Source: Rhizobiales bacterium GAS188 (GTDB lineage Bacteria > Pseudomonadota > Alphaproteobacteria > Rhizobiales > Beijerinckiaceae). Taken from it: a DNA stretch of 64,000 nucleotides. The notes beneath the pieces were generated by a model. It had not been told where the DNA came from and did no database searches. It was given only the letters and a program-made list of their open reading frames with translations. The DNA lies in the NCBI GenBank assembly GCA_900104855.1, contig FNSS01000001.1, positions 5,704,001-5,768,000 of the forward strand, in the 5' to 3' direction. The position numbers and the translations under genes were made by a program. Positions 52,906-61,275 of this stretch are shown here, one piece after another. Positions within the stretch are counted from its first letter, which is position 1. Each line of letters opens with the position of its first letter.

Positions 52906-53314
52906 GGCGTCCTCCTTGAGTTGATCATTCGCTGGCGAGCCAAAGCCCGTGGTCGGCCGACGCGTCCGCTTTCGATCTTACGCGATTAGCCCAATAATTG
53001 TTTCAATGGGCCGCCCGGCCCTTGCTTTATGGCGGTTCCGGGGCTCGCGCGAAAGCGGCCAAGGGCCCGGAGCGACGGCTCGGCTATGGTGCAGGGGAAA
53101 TTGCCGCCCATGGAGTCGCTTTCGGGCGGGGCCGCGGTCGTTGTATTGAGGCAGAAGGCCGCGGTCGGTATGCACATCCGCTGTGCCCAGGGTCCCGCTG
53201 AGATTAGCCTCTCCGGCGCGGGCTCGCTTCGATCTTTGTCGAGCCCCGGTGTCTTCGAGGGATAGGGAAATCGGCGTCTGGACTAAGTATGGAAGACCAA
53301 ATCATCAATCTCGG
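52906..53314. other. no gene supported
   Basis: Overlapping short frames on both strands lack any recognisable family, initiation signal or conserved pattern. It lies between DUF3309 and the SRAP fragment. Confidence 0.5.
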
Positions 53315-53407
53315 CTATTCGCTGAGCGGATTATTCTCGTGGCGCATGGCGCCGCCGATGGCGCGGATCTCGTCTTCGCTGCGGTTCATCGAATAGAGAT
53401 TGCACAT
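53315..53407 (-). pseudogene. SRAP (HMCES/YedK) peptidase N-terminal remnant
   Basis: A 30-codon frame begins MCNLYSMNRSEDEIRA. Met-Cys-x-L-Y-S-M is the start of SRAP proteins, whose Cys2 forms a thiazolidine link to abasic sites. A complete protein has ~220 residues; here the match ends after ~16 residues and a stop follows. Confidence 0.65.
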
Positions 53408-53592
53408 GCCGGCATCATGCGACGCTTGTGACAACCTCTCAAGCCGGCACTCGCGCCTTCGCCGGGCGTGGGGTCAGGAAGGCAGACCTAATCGACTGAT
53501 GGGGGCGGGATTAGGTATTTTCCGATCCTTGCGGCGCAACATCGCTGCCAGATATCGTCACTATGATGCGCCAGCATCACGAAGGCCGCGTA

Positions 53593-53796
53593 ATGAAGGA
53601 CTTCAGCGATTTGCCCATAGAGGCGAAGGTCGATTTGCTCACAGCGATCATCTTGCGGATGATCAGGGAGGGTGTCCGAACGCTCGACCAGTTGGGAGCA
53701 CTTGAGCGCCGAACCATGGCACAGGTTTGGGACGAGGCATGCTTGATGGAAGGTATCGAACGCTGCACCATCCCTAGCCGAGTAACCGTCCGGTAG
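53593..53796 (+). CDS. small hypothetical protein, 3' end overlapping IS66 tip
   Basis: A 67-residue protein beginning MKDFSDLPIEAKVDLLTAI with RMIREGVRTLDQLGALERRT and DEACLMEGIERC. GAAGG precedes the ATG. The last four codons fall within the likely left end of the IS66 element, so the original C-terminus has probably been replaced. I recognise no family. Confidence 0.5.
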   Translation: MKDFSDLPIEAKVDLLTAIILRMIREGVRTLDQLGALERRTMAQVWDEACLMEGIERCTIPSRVTVR

Positions 53797-53855
53797 CGGC
53801 CGCCTTGTGAATGGGCGAGGACGTGAGTCATGTGAGTATTCCTAGGAATAGTCAC

Positions 53856-54218
53856 ATGACGAACGAGCGCGTAGAGATCATCACATCGGTTGAGCGTCGT
53901 CGTCGCTGGAGTTCGGCGGAGAAGGAGCAGCTTGTGGCAGCGTCGCTGGAGCCAGGTGCCAGCGTGTCGGCGATTGCCCGAGAGGCGGGGATTCATGCAA
54001 GCCAGCTCTATGGGTGGCGCCGTCAGCTGCGGATACGGCCGGTGATCGGCTTTGCGCCGGTGCAGATCAGTGCGGAGGCTGCCCCCGCTGTTGTAGCCGG
54101 TCGTGGCGCGATCGAGATCGAGTTCGCGAACGGAGCGCGGATGCGGGTCACAGGAGTGGTCGAGCCTGCGATGTTGAGGGCGGCGGTCGCGTCGCTATCC
54201 GGTGACCGGCGGCGATGA
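53856..54218 (+). CDS. tnpA: IS66 TnpA (OrfA)
   Basis: A 120-residue IS66 accessory protein with an N-terminal helix-turn-helix (RRRWSSAEKEQLVAAS, SVSAIAREAGIHASQLYGWR). ATG 53856 is the usual family start. It overlaps tnpB by 4 bases (ATGA). Confidence 0.9.
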   Translation: MTNERVEIITSVERRRRWSSAEKEQLVAASLEPGASVSAIAREAGIHASQLYGWRRQLRIRPVIGFAPVQISAEAAPAVVAGRGAIEIEFANGARMRVTGVVEPAMLRAAVASLSGDRRR

Positions 54219-54562
54219 TCCCGGTTCCGTCGGGGTTCCGGGTGTGGATTGCGACGGGCCACACCGACATGCGCCGCGGCATGAACTCTCTGGCCTTGCT
54301 GGTGCAAGAAGCCTTCAGGCGCGATCCGCACGGGGGAGATCTCTACGTCTTTCGCGGGAAAAACGGCAAGCTCATCAAGGTCCTCTGGCACGATGGGCTG
54401 GGCATGTCGCTCTACGCCAAGCGGCTGGAGCGTGGCCGGTTCATCTGGCCTTCGGCGGTGGCCGGTGTCGTCTCGATATCGGCATCGCAACTCGCCTATA
54501 TGCTGGACGGGATCGATTGGAGAAATCCGCAGCATAGCTGGCGGCCGAGCGCTGCTGGATAA
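54215..54562 (+). CDS. tnpB: IS66 TnpB (OrfB)
   Basis: A 115-residue IS66 accessory protein with the family hallmarks GHTDMRRGMNSLALLVQE, DLYVFRGKNGKLIKVLWHD and KRLERGRFIWP. It is intact and coupled to tnpA. Confidence 0.95.
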   Translation: MIPVPSGFRVWIATGHTDMRRGMNSLALLVQEAFRRDPHGGDLYVFRGKNGKLIKVLWHDGLGMSLYAKRLERGRFIWPSAVAGVVSISASQLAYMLDGIDWRNPQHSWRPSAAG

Positions 54563-54643
54563 GCGCCCCTGAGTCAACGAGCCGCAGCCCATTGGCACGA
54601 AAATCCATGGCGCGAATCAGCGTGGCTGTGCTGATGTGCCGAC

Positions 54644-56230
54644 ATGGTCGAGAGCACCGATCATTTTCCCGAGGACATTGCCTCCCTGAAGGCGGCACTG
54701 ATCGAGACGCGCGCCAAGCTCGTGGGCGCCGAGGCTCTGATCGAGCAGCAGCAATTGCTGATCGATAAGATGAAGCGGGCGATGTTCGGGCCGCGCTCCG
54801 AGCGCAGCCAGCGGCTCATCGATCAGCTGGAACTGCAGCTCGAGGAGCTGGCCGCGGCCGCCGGGGAGGATGACGCTAAAGCCGAAGCGGAGCGCGTCGA
54901 GGTGCAAGGCTTCACGCGGCGCAAGACGACACGGCGCAACTTTCCCGCCGATCTGCCGCGCCGGCGCGTTGTCCATCCCGCACCGACCTCGTGCCCGTGC
55001 TGCGGCGGCACCAAGCTGTCGAAGATCGGCGAGGACGTCACCGAGACGCTCGATGTCGTGCCGCGGCAATGGTTCGTCACGGAGCATGTCCGGGAGAAGT
55101 TCTCGTGCCGTGCTTGCGAGAAGATCACGCAGCCGCCGGCGCCGTTCCATACGATCGCGCGCGGCTTTGCCGGCCCGAGCCTTCTGGCGATGATGCTGGT
55201 CGAGAAGTATGCCAATCACCAGCCGCTCAACCGGCAGAGCGAGCACTATGGGCGCGAGGGGATCGAGCTGTCGGTCTCGACCATGGCGGATCATGTGGGC
55301 GCCTGTGCGGCTGCGCTGAGGCCGCTCTACGAGCTGATCAAGGAACACGTCTTCGCCGCCGAACGCATTCACGGCGACGATACCACCGTGCCGGTGCTGG
55401 CGAAGGTGAAGACGAGGACAGGGCGGATTTGGACCTATGTCCGTGACGACCGTCCATTCGGCGGCCGCGCGCCGCCCGCTGCCGTGTTCTTCTATTCGCC
55501 GGATCGGGCCGGCATCCATCCGCAGCAGCATCTTGCCGGCTATCGCGGGATCCTGCAGGCCGACGCCTATGCGGGCTTCAACGAGCTCTACGAGGCGGAT
55601 CGAAAGCCAGGACCGATCACGGAAGCGCCATGCTGGGCGCATGCTCGGCGCAAGCTGTTCGAGCTTGCCGACATTGCCTCGAAGGCGCGCAACCCGAAGC
55701 GGACTACGATCTCGCCGATCGCCTTCGAGGCGGTTCGGAAGATGGACGCCATCTTCATGTTGGAGCGCCCGATCAACGGCTTGCCGCCCAAGGAGCGCCT
55801 CCTCGTGCGCCGCCAGGACATCGCGCCGTTAGTCAATGATCTCATCAACTGGATGAAACGGGAGCGGGCCAAGCTCTCGCGCCACAACGAAGTGGCGAAA
55901 GCCATGGACTACATGCTCAAGCGTATCGACGCCTTCACCTGCTTCCTCGAGGATGGCCGCATCTGTCTCAGCAACAATGCGGCCGAGCGGGAGCTGCGCG
56001 GGATCGCGCTCGGAAGGAAGTCCTGGCTGTTCGCCGGCTCCGATCGCGGCGGCGAGCGTGCCGCGCTCATGCTGACGCTCATCCAAACCGCCAAGCTCAA
56101 CGGCGTCGATCCCCGGGCCTGGCTCGCCGACATCCTCGCCCGCATCGCCGGTCACAAGATCACCGATCTTTGTGCGCTGCTGCCCTGGGCCTGGTGCGGC
56201 CGCCAGACCCCCGTCGACCTCGCGGCCTGA
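54644..56230 (+). CDS. tnpC: IS66 transposase (TnpC)
   Basis: A 528-residue transposase with an N-terminal coiled coil (EALIEQQQLLIDKMKRAMFG), a zinc-finger-like SCPCCGG...CRACEK region, and a DDE domain. The catalytic triad sits in HGDDTTVPVL, LQADAYAGFNELY and NNAAERELRGIALGRKSW. It appears full length, so the element may still be active. Confidence 0.96.
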   Translation: MVESTDHFPEDIASLKAALIETRAKLVGAEALIEQQQLLIDKMKRAMFGPRSERSQRLIDQLELQLEELAAAAGEDDAKAEAERVEVQGFTRRKTTRRNFPADLPRRRVVHPAPTSCPCCGGTKLSKIGEDVTETLDVVPRQWFVTEHVREKFSCRACEKITQPPAPFHTIARGFAGPSLLAMMLVEKYANHQPLNRQSEHYGREGIELSVSTMADHVGACAAALRPLYELIKEHVFAAERIHGDDTTVPVLAKVKTRTGRIWTYVRDDRPFGGRAPPAAVFFYSPDRAGIHPQQHLAGYRGILQADAYAGFNELYEADRKPGPITEAPCWAHARRKLFELADIASKARNPKRTTISPIAFEAVRKMDAIFMLERPINGLPPKERLLVRRQDIAPLVNDLINWMKRERAKLSRHNEVAKAMDYMLKRIDAFTCFLEDGRICLSNNAAERELRGIALGRKSWLFAGSDRGGERAALMLTLIQTAKLNGVDPRAWLADILARIAGHKITDLCALLPWAWCGRQTPVDLAA

Positions 56231-56460
56231 TCCTGGCAGCTCCTGGTCACGCCATCACCATCCGCCGCGCCGCCGAGATCCTCGGCGAGGATGAGGAGCT
56301 CCTATGGGATATGGCCACCGACATGGAGCCGCAGCACGGCCGCCTCTGGATCTACGACACCGACGACCAGCAGACCGTCGCCTTTACCCAAAACGGGATG
56401 GAATACCTGCGCGACATGCTTCCGGAGTATAAAAGCAACCGATCATCCCCGCGGTCTTGA
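56170..56460 (+). CDS. IS66 passenger ORF
   Basis: Encodes ITIRRAAEILGEDEELLWDM then GRLWIYDTDDQQTVAFTQNG and EYLRDMLPEYK, up to 96 residues. Similar small acidic proteins follow tnpC in rhizobial IS66 elements, as far as I recall. It overlaps the tnpC end by 61 bases if it starts at 56170; a later non-ATG start is possible. It ends 12 bases before the right tip. The function is unknown. Confidence 0.65.
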   Translation: MCAAALGLVRPPDPRRPRGLILAAPGHAITIRRAAEILGEDEELLWDMATDMEPQHGRLWIYDTDDQQTVAFTQNGMEYLRDMLPEYKSNRSSPRS

Positions 56461-56485
56461 GCGGATGGTTACGGACGGGCGATTG

Positions 56486-56719
56486 ATGGCCGGCAAATTC
56501 ACGATCGAAAGCCGCACCCCCAAGGGGCTCAGAGTGTTGCATGTGGCGAGTGGCCTTCGCTACACGTTTCGTCTCTCGAAACTCAAATCGGGCGATCGAA
56601 TCCTCAAGCCGGATCGCTCCCCCGGCAGCCCGTCGCGTCGCCCTTTCCGCGAAGTGCTCGAACCCACCGCCCGTGCCTTCGCCGAGCGCGACGCCAGGAA
56701 GGCGGATCTGATCGATTGA
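56486..56719 (+). CDS. small protein, paralogue of the gene at 51.7 kb
   Basis: A 77-residue protein, MAGKFTIESRTPKGLRVLHV then ASGLRYTFRLSKLKSGDRI and a basic tail. It matches the order of conserved residues in the 57-residue protein at 51677-51850. It lies directly after the IS66 right end, which may have replaced its native promoter. Confidence 0.6.
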   Translation: MAGKFTIESRTPKGLRVLHVASGLRYTFRLSKLKSGDRILKPDRSPGSPSRRPFREVLEPTARAFAERDARKADLID

Positions 56720-56773
56720 GGGGGCGACCGGTTCATCTGGCGGCCGCAGTAACTCTTTTGGTGAGCTTGCCTA

Positions 56774-57094
56774 ATGACGCAAAAGCCTCAACGTTGGCGG
56801 CTGAAGATTTGGGCAGCTTTCACGAGCTGGCGCAAATATCCGTCCTCGCGGACGTCGATTTTGCTACGGGTTGAGCCATTGGTGGCCGAGCCATCTCTAT
56901 CAGACCGCCTGCGCGCCACGGCGCCCGGGCATTCGCGCGGCGCTCAGCTCCTCGCGCTCGCCGCCGAATTCGATGAGGCCACCGACGGCTACTACGCCGA
57001 TCCGCAAACCGTTTCCGCTGAAGCGTACTTGGCCGCCTTCCGGCGAGCGCTCCGGATCTGGAGCGAGGTCATCAAGAAGAAGCCGCTCGCGTGA
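56774..57094 (+). CDS. hypothetical protein
   Basis: A 106-residue protein. The first ~45 residues are basic; the second half, [20 protein letters not shown] then [17 protein letters not shown] and [13 protein letters not shown], looks like a small helical domain met in rhizobial hypothetical proteins. The true start may be nearer GTG/ATG at residue ~35. The function is unknown. Confidence 0.5.
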   Translation: MTQKPQRWRLKIWAAFTSWRKYPSSRTSILLRVEPLVAEPSLSDRLRATAPGHSRGAQLLALAAEFDEATDGYYADPQTVSAEAYLAAFRRALRIWSEVIKKKPLA

Positions 57095-57261
57095 TCTCGT
57101 CGTCTGGCTCATGCGCCAGCCAGCCGAGCGCGCCCTTCGCGTCGCGCGGCGACGGCTTGGGCGTGTACAGCCTCTCCAGCTTCGCGCAAGCTATGCCACG
57201 GCTGCACCACAAGCTTCGACGATATTTCGATTCGGAGCCCTCAGCCCGCTCCAGGGGGATC

Positions 57262-57295
57262 GGAGCCCCGGCGCGCCCCCTTCCGCCGGGGCTCC
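57262..57295. terminator. 12-bp perfect hairpin, possible terminator
   Basis: GGAGCCCCGGCG and CGCCGGGGCTCC are exact inverted repeats with a 10-base loop. No U-tract follows, so terminator function is uncertain. Confidence 0.45.
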
Positions 57296-57512
57296 TCGTA
57301 TCTCATTGCGGGCTCGATCTGCGCGACCATCAATTTTACGAAACATCCGCGCTGCGGTTCCTGGCACGCTCGTTTGCCAATAGCGAGGCCGCAGGCGCCC
57401 ATACTGCCCTTGGGGCTATCACGCCTCTAGCAGAGCCGCGACCCCAAGCCTTTGCCCACCCCTGCCACGATTACAGGGCGCGTGGCGCCTTGCGCAACGG
57501 GCGCTACCGCCG

Positions 57513-57640
57513 CATGCATTCCCGTGCTCGCGGGCGGCGTGCGGTGATCCGCGTCGGCGGCTCGACCGAGGTCGAGGTGAAGGAGAAGAAGGATCGCGTC
57601 GAGGACGCCATGCATGCGACGAAGGCGGCCGTCGAGGTCA
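57513..57640 (+). pseudogene. groEL fragment with frameshift
   Basis: The frame from ~57541 encodes [20 protein letters not shown] then [11 protein letters not shown], an almost perfect match to the conserved GroEL segment around residue 410. Just upstream, LAGGV is in a different frame, consistent with loss of one base in GTGGCGGTG. After AAVE the match ends abruptly. Only about 45 of ~545 residues remain, so this is a stray fragment. Confidence 0.75.
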
Positions 57641-57998
57641 TCATCTTCGGTCAGCGCCGCGCTTGCAATTGCGGTAAGCGCGCTGCCGTCAGTCTCTCCA
57701 GCCGCGCGCCTTTGGGCGCCGGCGCTCTCGCCTCCCACCCAGTGGCGACATTCGAATCTGGTCACCGACGATGGGCTTGAGCCGACCCGTTGCGGACGCC
57801 TCGTGTAGAGGACGCGCGCGAGGGCGCCGCCGTTAGGCTTGTTCAAAGGTGACAAGGCTCATGGACGAGAGAGGCAGGCCCTTGAAAGTGGTAGCTCGGA
57901 ATCCAGCCACACGTCTCATGTTCCCGTAGTGGGCCAGTGAATACGGCAGGCCGATCTTGTGCCTAGCGCTCTAGCGCGGCCGGCAGCATATTAGCAGC
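57641..57998. other. no gene seen
   Basis: The sequence after the groEL fragment has no frame with recognisable content on either strand up to the small gene at 57999. Confidence 0.55.
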
Positions 57999-58193
57999 AT
58001 GGCCGAAGACCACCCTTTCACGATCGCTGTCGAGCGAAACATCGATATCGTTGACCGTTTTCGCTGGAGCATTCACGAAAACGGTAAACTTCGCGAGCAC
58101 TCGCCAATCTCCTATGCGACAAAGCGCGAGGCCCTCGCGGACGCTCAAAGAGTCTTGCAAAGGCTTGTCAGACGCTGGCAGGTCGACAAATGA
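57999..58193 (+). CDS. small hypothetical protein
   Basis: A 64-residue protein: FTIAVERNIDIVDRFRWSIH, then ENGKLREHSPISYATKREAL and a C-terminal helix. The strand-turn-helix pattern with W-x-I resembles short stress-related YegP-like proteins, but this is only a suggestion. It overlaps the next frame by 4 bases (ATGA). Confidence 0.6.
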   Translation: MAEDHPFTIAVERNIDIVDRFRWSIHENGKLREHSPISYATKREALADAQRVLQRLVRRWQVDK

Positions 58194-58468
58194 GCCCCCA
58201 ACGCCCCCGTGACCTGAACCGGTGGACAAAGCGCACGATCGATATCGCAACCGGCGATGCCAGCGACCGCGAGTCGGCACCAACTGCCGTCCAGGAGTTG
58301 TCGCGCCAAGGGCGGCCGGGTGCGTCCTTCGAGGCGAGTGCCGATGCTTCGCTCAAGGCCGATCGCTCGAAGACATTATTGGAAGGCTCGTTATGGCCCA
58401 TGATGCGATACCCCATTTCCACAACGACGCTGGCGTGCGCGCCATCGGCATACCGGCCAAGAAGTTGA
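58190..58468 (+). CDS. small hypothetical protein, possibly decayed
   Basis: The N-terminal ~28 residues (RPRDLNRWTKRTIDIATGDA) resemble the start of short rhizobial proteins of the pattern R-P-R-D-x-N-x-x-A-K-x-x-x-D-x-A-T-G. The rest is low complexity and overlaps the next gene in another frame, so the C-terminus may be frameshifted. Confidence 0.45.
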   Translation: MSPQRPRDLNRWTKRTIDIATGDASDRESAPTAVQELSRQGRPGASFEASADASLKADRSKTLLEGSLWPMMRYPISTTTLACAPSAYRPRS

Positions 58469-58650
58469 TGTGCATCGGCGCCACGCCGCCCGGAGATCAT
58501 CCGCATGTCTTCCTCGACACGGGGGGCGATGACGAGATCGCCTGCCCCTATTGCTCGACGCTCTATCGCTACCGCGCCGACCTGCATGGGCAAGACAGTG
58601 ATCCTCCCGGCTGCGCCTGGACGCCCGATGCCGACGGCGCCATGGCTTGA
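58393..58650 (+). CDS. zf-CHCC zinc-finger protein (NDUFS6-like)
   Basis: An 85-residue protein with the PF10276 pattern: IPHFHNDAGV, GIPAKKLMCIGATPPGDHPHVF, and IACPYCSTLYRY giving C-H-C-C ligands. NDUFS6-type members are complex I subunits or accessory proteins. In rhizobial relatives such a gene often precedes an FAD monooxygenase, as it does here by a 4-base overlap. Confidence 0.8.
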   Translation: MAHDAIPHFHNDAGVRAIGIPAKKLMCIGATPPGDHPHVFLDTGGDDEIACPYCSTLYRYRADLHGQDSDPPGCAWTPDADGAMA

Positions 58651-58850
58651 TCGCCGTCGTCGGCGCGGGGACAGGCGGCCTTGCCGCGGCGCTGTTCGTG
58701 TGGTGGGCTGGATTTCCGGTCACGCTGATCGAGAAATGCACCCGCGTCGAGGAGGAAGGCGCAGGATTGCAGCTATCCCCGAATGCGAGCCGGATTCTCA
58801 TCGAGGCCGGGCTCGGTCCGACCTTGGCGAGCCGACCGGCGCCCATATCG
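58647..58850 (+). pseudogene. FAD-dependent monooxygenase, N-terminal fragment
   Basis: Starts IAVVGAGTGGLAAALFVWWA, an FAD Rossmann fingerprint, and continues EEEGAGLQLSPNASRILIE, as in UbiH/salicylate-hydroxylase-type proteins (~400 residues). After GLGPTLASR the similarity ends. The frame stays open to 59114 without matching the family. About 65 residues survive. Confidence 0.7.
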
Positions 58851-59570
58851 ATGGCAACCTCGTTTCCGCCAAGGGTTGGCCAGGTCTTGCGGCCGTCATT
58901 CACCCAGCCCGGCGATTTCGGTCATGCCCCACAGTTCAATGAGCGGGTAACCAAAGCGTCACTCCACCTCTTACATCTTCGCCACTGGCATCGTCTGGCC
59001 GTCGACGGTGCATCGTGTGAGCGTGGAGAGGTCGTAGACGAAAGGGCCCCTGCAGGGCGAGCTTCAAATCCACATCAGAACCGGTCTGACAAGGCCCGGG
59101 CAGCGCGCAGATAGCGGGTCCTGACTTCACGGCGCCGAGATCGGCAAAATGACTCCAGACGGGATAACAACCAGGCGGTCATCGAAGATCGCGTCCGCCA
59201 AGCCGATGCGAGCGGCCGAATGCCGCTCTTGGAGGCGCATGGGCCTCAGTCCCGACGATGAGGAGAAGCGGACCCGGGAGACCGGGTAGAAAGCGCAGGC
59301 GATGCCGTTCCTGAAGCGCTTGGCGCCGAGCCTGTGCGGGCGGCAGGCCGAAAATCGGCCTCGTCGCGTGGCTCTACCTCGAGCTTGCGGACATCGGCAT
59401 GGGGCCGCAATGATCACCTCTAGCGACCTCGAACTGTCAGATCTGCGCGACACGACCGTTGGACGCGCTTGTATCGCCTCTCGTCCGCCGCCGGTGCCGG
59501 AGCATGCCTCTGCTTGGAACGGGTACTTGGCAGTCCGGCCCCTTCAGTTGCAAACGGACAGCTTCTTCGT
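58851..59570. other. no intact gene; possible PfpI-like scrap
   Basis: Near 58843-58895 another frame reads HIDGNLVSAKGWPGL, which resembles the C-terminal region of DJ-1/PfpI proteins. This is too short to assign. Elsewhere the stretch has no supported gene. Confidence 0.35.
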
Positions 59571-59783
59571 TCAATGTTTGATATTCGGCATTCTTCGCGG
59601 GGGTGCGTTGTGCAGGGTTATGCGTCGTAGGGTTTCGTTATGTAGTCTCAGCCTTGTGACTTCGTTGCGCAGCTCGTAATTGTCGGCCTCGAGCATCTCA
59701 ATTTTTCGAATATTCTCATTGTCCCGGTTTCGAAAGATGGTCACTCCGGGTACCGTAGCTTCACCAATCACACGATCTGGCAT
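59571..59783 (-). CDS. small coiled-coil protein
   Basis: A 70-residue protein, MPDRVIGEATVPGVTIFRNR followed by a leucine-zipper-like helix (KIEMLEADNYELRNEV, LRLHNETLRRI). GGAGG lies about 8 bases before the ATG. It could mediate dimerisation; the function is unknown. Confidence 0.55.
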   Translation of the reverse strand: MPDRVIGEATVPGVTIFRNRDNENIRKIEMLEADNYELRNEVTRLRLHNETLRRITLHNAPPRRMPNIKH

Positions 59784-59850
59784 TACGTCTTCCCTCCAGA
59801 TGTAAAACCCCCCGAACAATGACCGCACCACTCCTCCACGGTCAGCAGCC

Positions 59851-59976
59851 TTGAACCGAACGCCTCAAGCCGGTGTCGGTTCCCTCTTCTCGGCAAGGTC
59901 TCGGCAACGACCGCGCGCAACCCCCGCGCGATCAGCATCGTTGAACCGAACGCCTCACGCCAATGCCGGTTCCCTC
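59851..59976. repeat. 36-bp direct repeat, two copies 90 bp apart
   Basis: TTGAACCGAACGCCTCA begins both copies (59851 and 59941), and both end CGGTTCCCTCT. Each has GAACCG and CGGTTC as inverted arms, so each can form a hairpin. With only two copies and a 90-bp period it is not a CRISPR. Confidence 0.75.
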
Positions 59977-59983
59977 TCGGCCG

Positions 59984-60509
59984 GCAGGCGTCGCAAAAAT
60001 AGACTGCTCGCGCTGCGATCAGCTAGCCAATCCCGTGCCATGTTAGGCTCCGAGATCAAAGGGGACAACCCCGGTAATGGTGTTGGGCGAAGGTCCTCGG
60101 TCGCGACAAAAGGATATCAATTCACATAATTCACATAATGTGAGGCTAAGCACGGTGGTTTAGAGCGTGATCAGCCATCGCGAACGCCTCGCTTCGGATG
60201 GCTTATGATCAGAGTTCGCACTGGTCGTCGATATTAACAGGGCTCCATTGAGTTCGCCTGGGGGGCATGCTATGCTCGGAGGCTTGATTTTGGCGTAAGT
60301 CGAGCTCACATGACACTCGTCTCAACGGGTAAATGCCGCAAATTTGAGCGTAACGAGTTGCGTTTTGTGGCGACGGGGACAACAAGGCGATTCTTGCTGG
60401 ATTATGGGAAGTTTGGCCCCAATGTCAGTTGAGGCACCAAGGAGCGGTGTCAAAAAAATGCACAGCCGCAAAAAGAGAGCAGGGTAGAACCATAGGCTGG
60501 GAGAGATCC
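59984..60509. other. intergenic DNA with small dyads
   Basis: No gene seen. At 60121-60143 TTCACATAA is repeated in tandem and TCACATAATGTGA is a palindrome. At 60162-60209 GATCAGCCATC...GATGGCTTATGATC forms an imperfect dyad. Confidence 0.55.
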
Positions 60510-60830
60510 GTGAAGAGGAAGAGGCATTCGGCCCCGGAAATCGTTGCAAAACTCCGACAGGCTGATCAGATGGCTGCCGAAGGCAGATTGCAGGGCGATA
60601 TCGCGCGCGCCTTGGGAGTCAGCGTCATGACATACCATCGATGGCGGAGCGGGCGACCGATGCAGGAGACCGCGAGGCCGGTCGAGCGGCGCGATCCGAG
60701 GTCGAGAGATCGTCTCACGGAGCAAGAGCGAGCCGCACGCGTCGAGGAATTGCAGCTCGAGAACTCGAGACTGCGGCGAATGGTGACGGATCTCCTGCTC
60801 GAGAAGGCGAAACTCGAGGACGAGCTCTAG
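60510..60830 (+). CDS. orphan IS3-type OrfA (HTH) protein
   Basis: A ~106-residue protein starting KRKRHSAPEIVAKLRQADQM from a GTG after GGGAGAG. It has a helix-turn-helix (DIARALGVSVMTYHRW) and a C-terminal leucine zipper (VEELQLENSRLRRMV). This is the OrfA of IS3-family elements, but no OrfB follows. It may be a remnant or a DNA-binding protein with a new role next to the polysaccharide locus. Confidence 0.7.
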   Translation: MKRKRHSAPEIVAKLRQADQMAAEGRLQGDIARALGVSVMTYHRWRSGRPMQETARPVERRDPRSRDRLTEQERAARVEELQLENSRLRRMVTDLLLEKAKLEDEL

Positions 60831-61074
60831 TCGCTAGTCGCCGCGGGGGCGACGAGGAGCCGATATCCTGCATCCTCCAACTGATTCCAGCTGACCATGG
60901 ATCAGCTCTCAGGCTGCAATGGCGTGACCGCGGCATCCGGGCGGTCTTCTTCACCGAGTCGCTATCCGCCGAGCCAAGCCTCATCCGCTTGGTCTGTTGG
61001 CGGAAGTCGCGCCGCGGATCTCCGCGCCACATCGGTCCGGCGTCAGTCTGTGTATGAAATCCGCCGGCGAGGTG

Positions 61075-61275
61075 TCATCGGGGCTGGAGCGGGTCGGAAC
61101 TGACCCCCAGTCCCTGGCCGCCTGCAAGAGCGACGCGCAAGGCACGTTCCTTGAGCTCGCCCCAGGTTCCAAGTGCCGCGCCGCAGCGCTTGCAGCGAAT
61201 TGGGCTGCGGTCCTCGATCTTGGACGGAGCGGCGATCGCGGGACTGGCGCAGGACGGGCACAGAAATCGGGTCAT
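61075..61275 (-). CDS. small zinc-ribbon protein
   Basis: A 66-residue protein beginning MTRFLCPSCASPAIAAPSKI, with C-P-x-C and C-K-R-C-G separated by about 20 residues, a zinc ribbon. The rest is helical (GELKERALRVALAG). A start at 61275 is chosen as it opens the zinc knuckle. A role in nucleic acid or protein binding is plausible. Confidence 0.6.
   Translation of the reverse strand: MTRFLCPSCASPAIAAPSKIEDRSPIRCKRCGAALGTWGELKERALRVALAGGQGLGVSSDPLQPR

Larger units (their letters stand above)
53782..56472 (+). mobile_element. IS66-family insertion sequence
   Basis: Contains tnpA, tnpB, tnpC and a passenger frame in standard order. The left end GTAACCGTCCGG (53782) and the right end GCGGATGGTTAC (to 56472) are inverted in 10 of 11 inner positions, and both end in GTAA/TTAC as IS66 elements do. 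The 8-bp flanks (CTAGCCGA and GGACGGGC) differ, so no target duplication is seen. Confidence 0.75.

Noticed and set aside
57091-57780. A 229-codon frame as one gene
   Set aside because: Only the short groEL-like piece within it is recognisable; the rest is unlike any protein and crosses a strong hairpin.
59851-59976. Short CRISPR array
   Set aside because: Only two imperfect copies, with ~54-bp spacing and no further units or cas genes.
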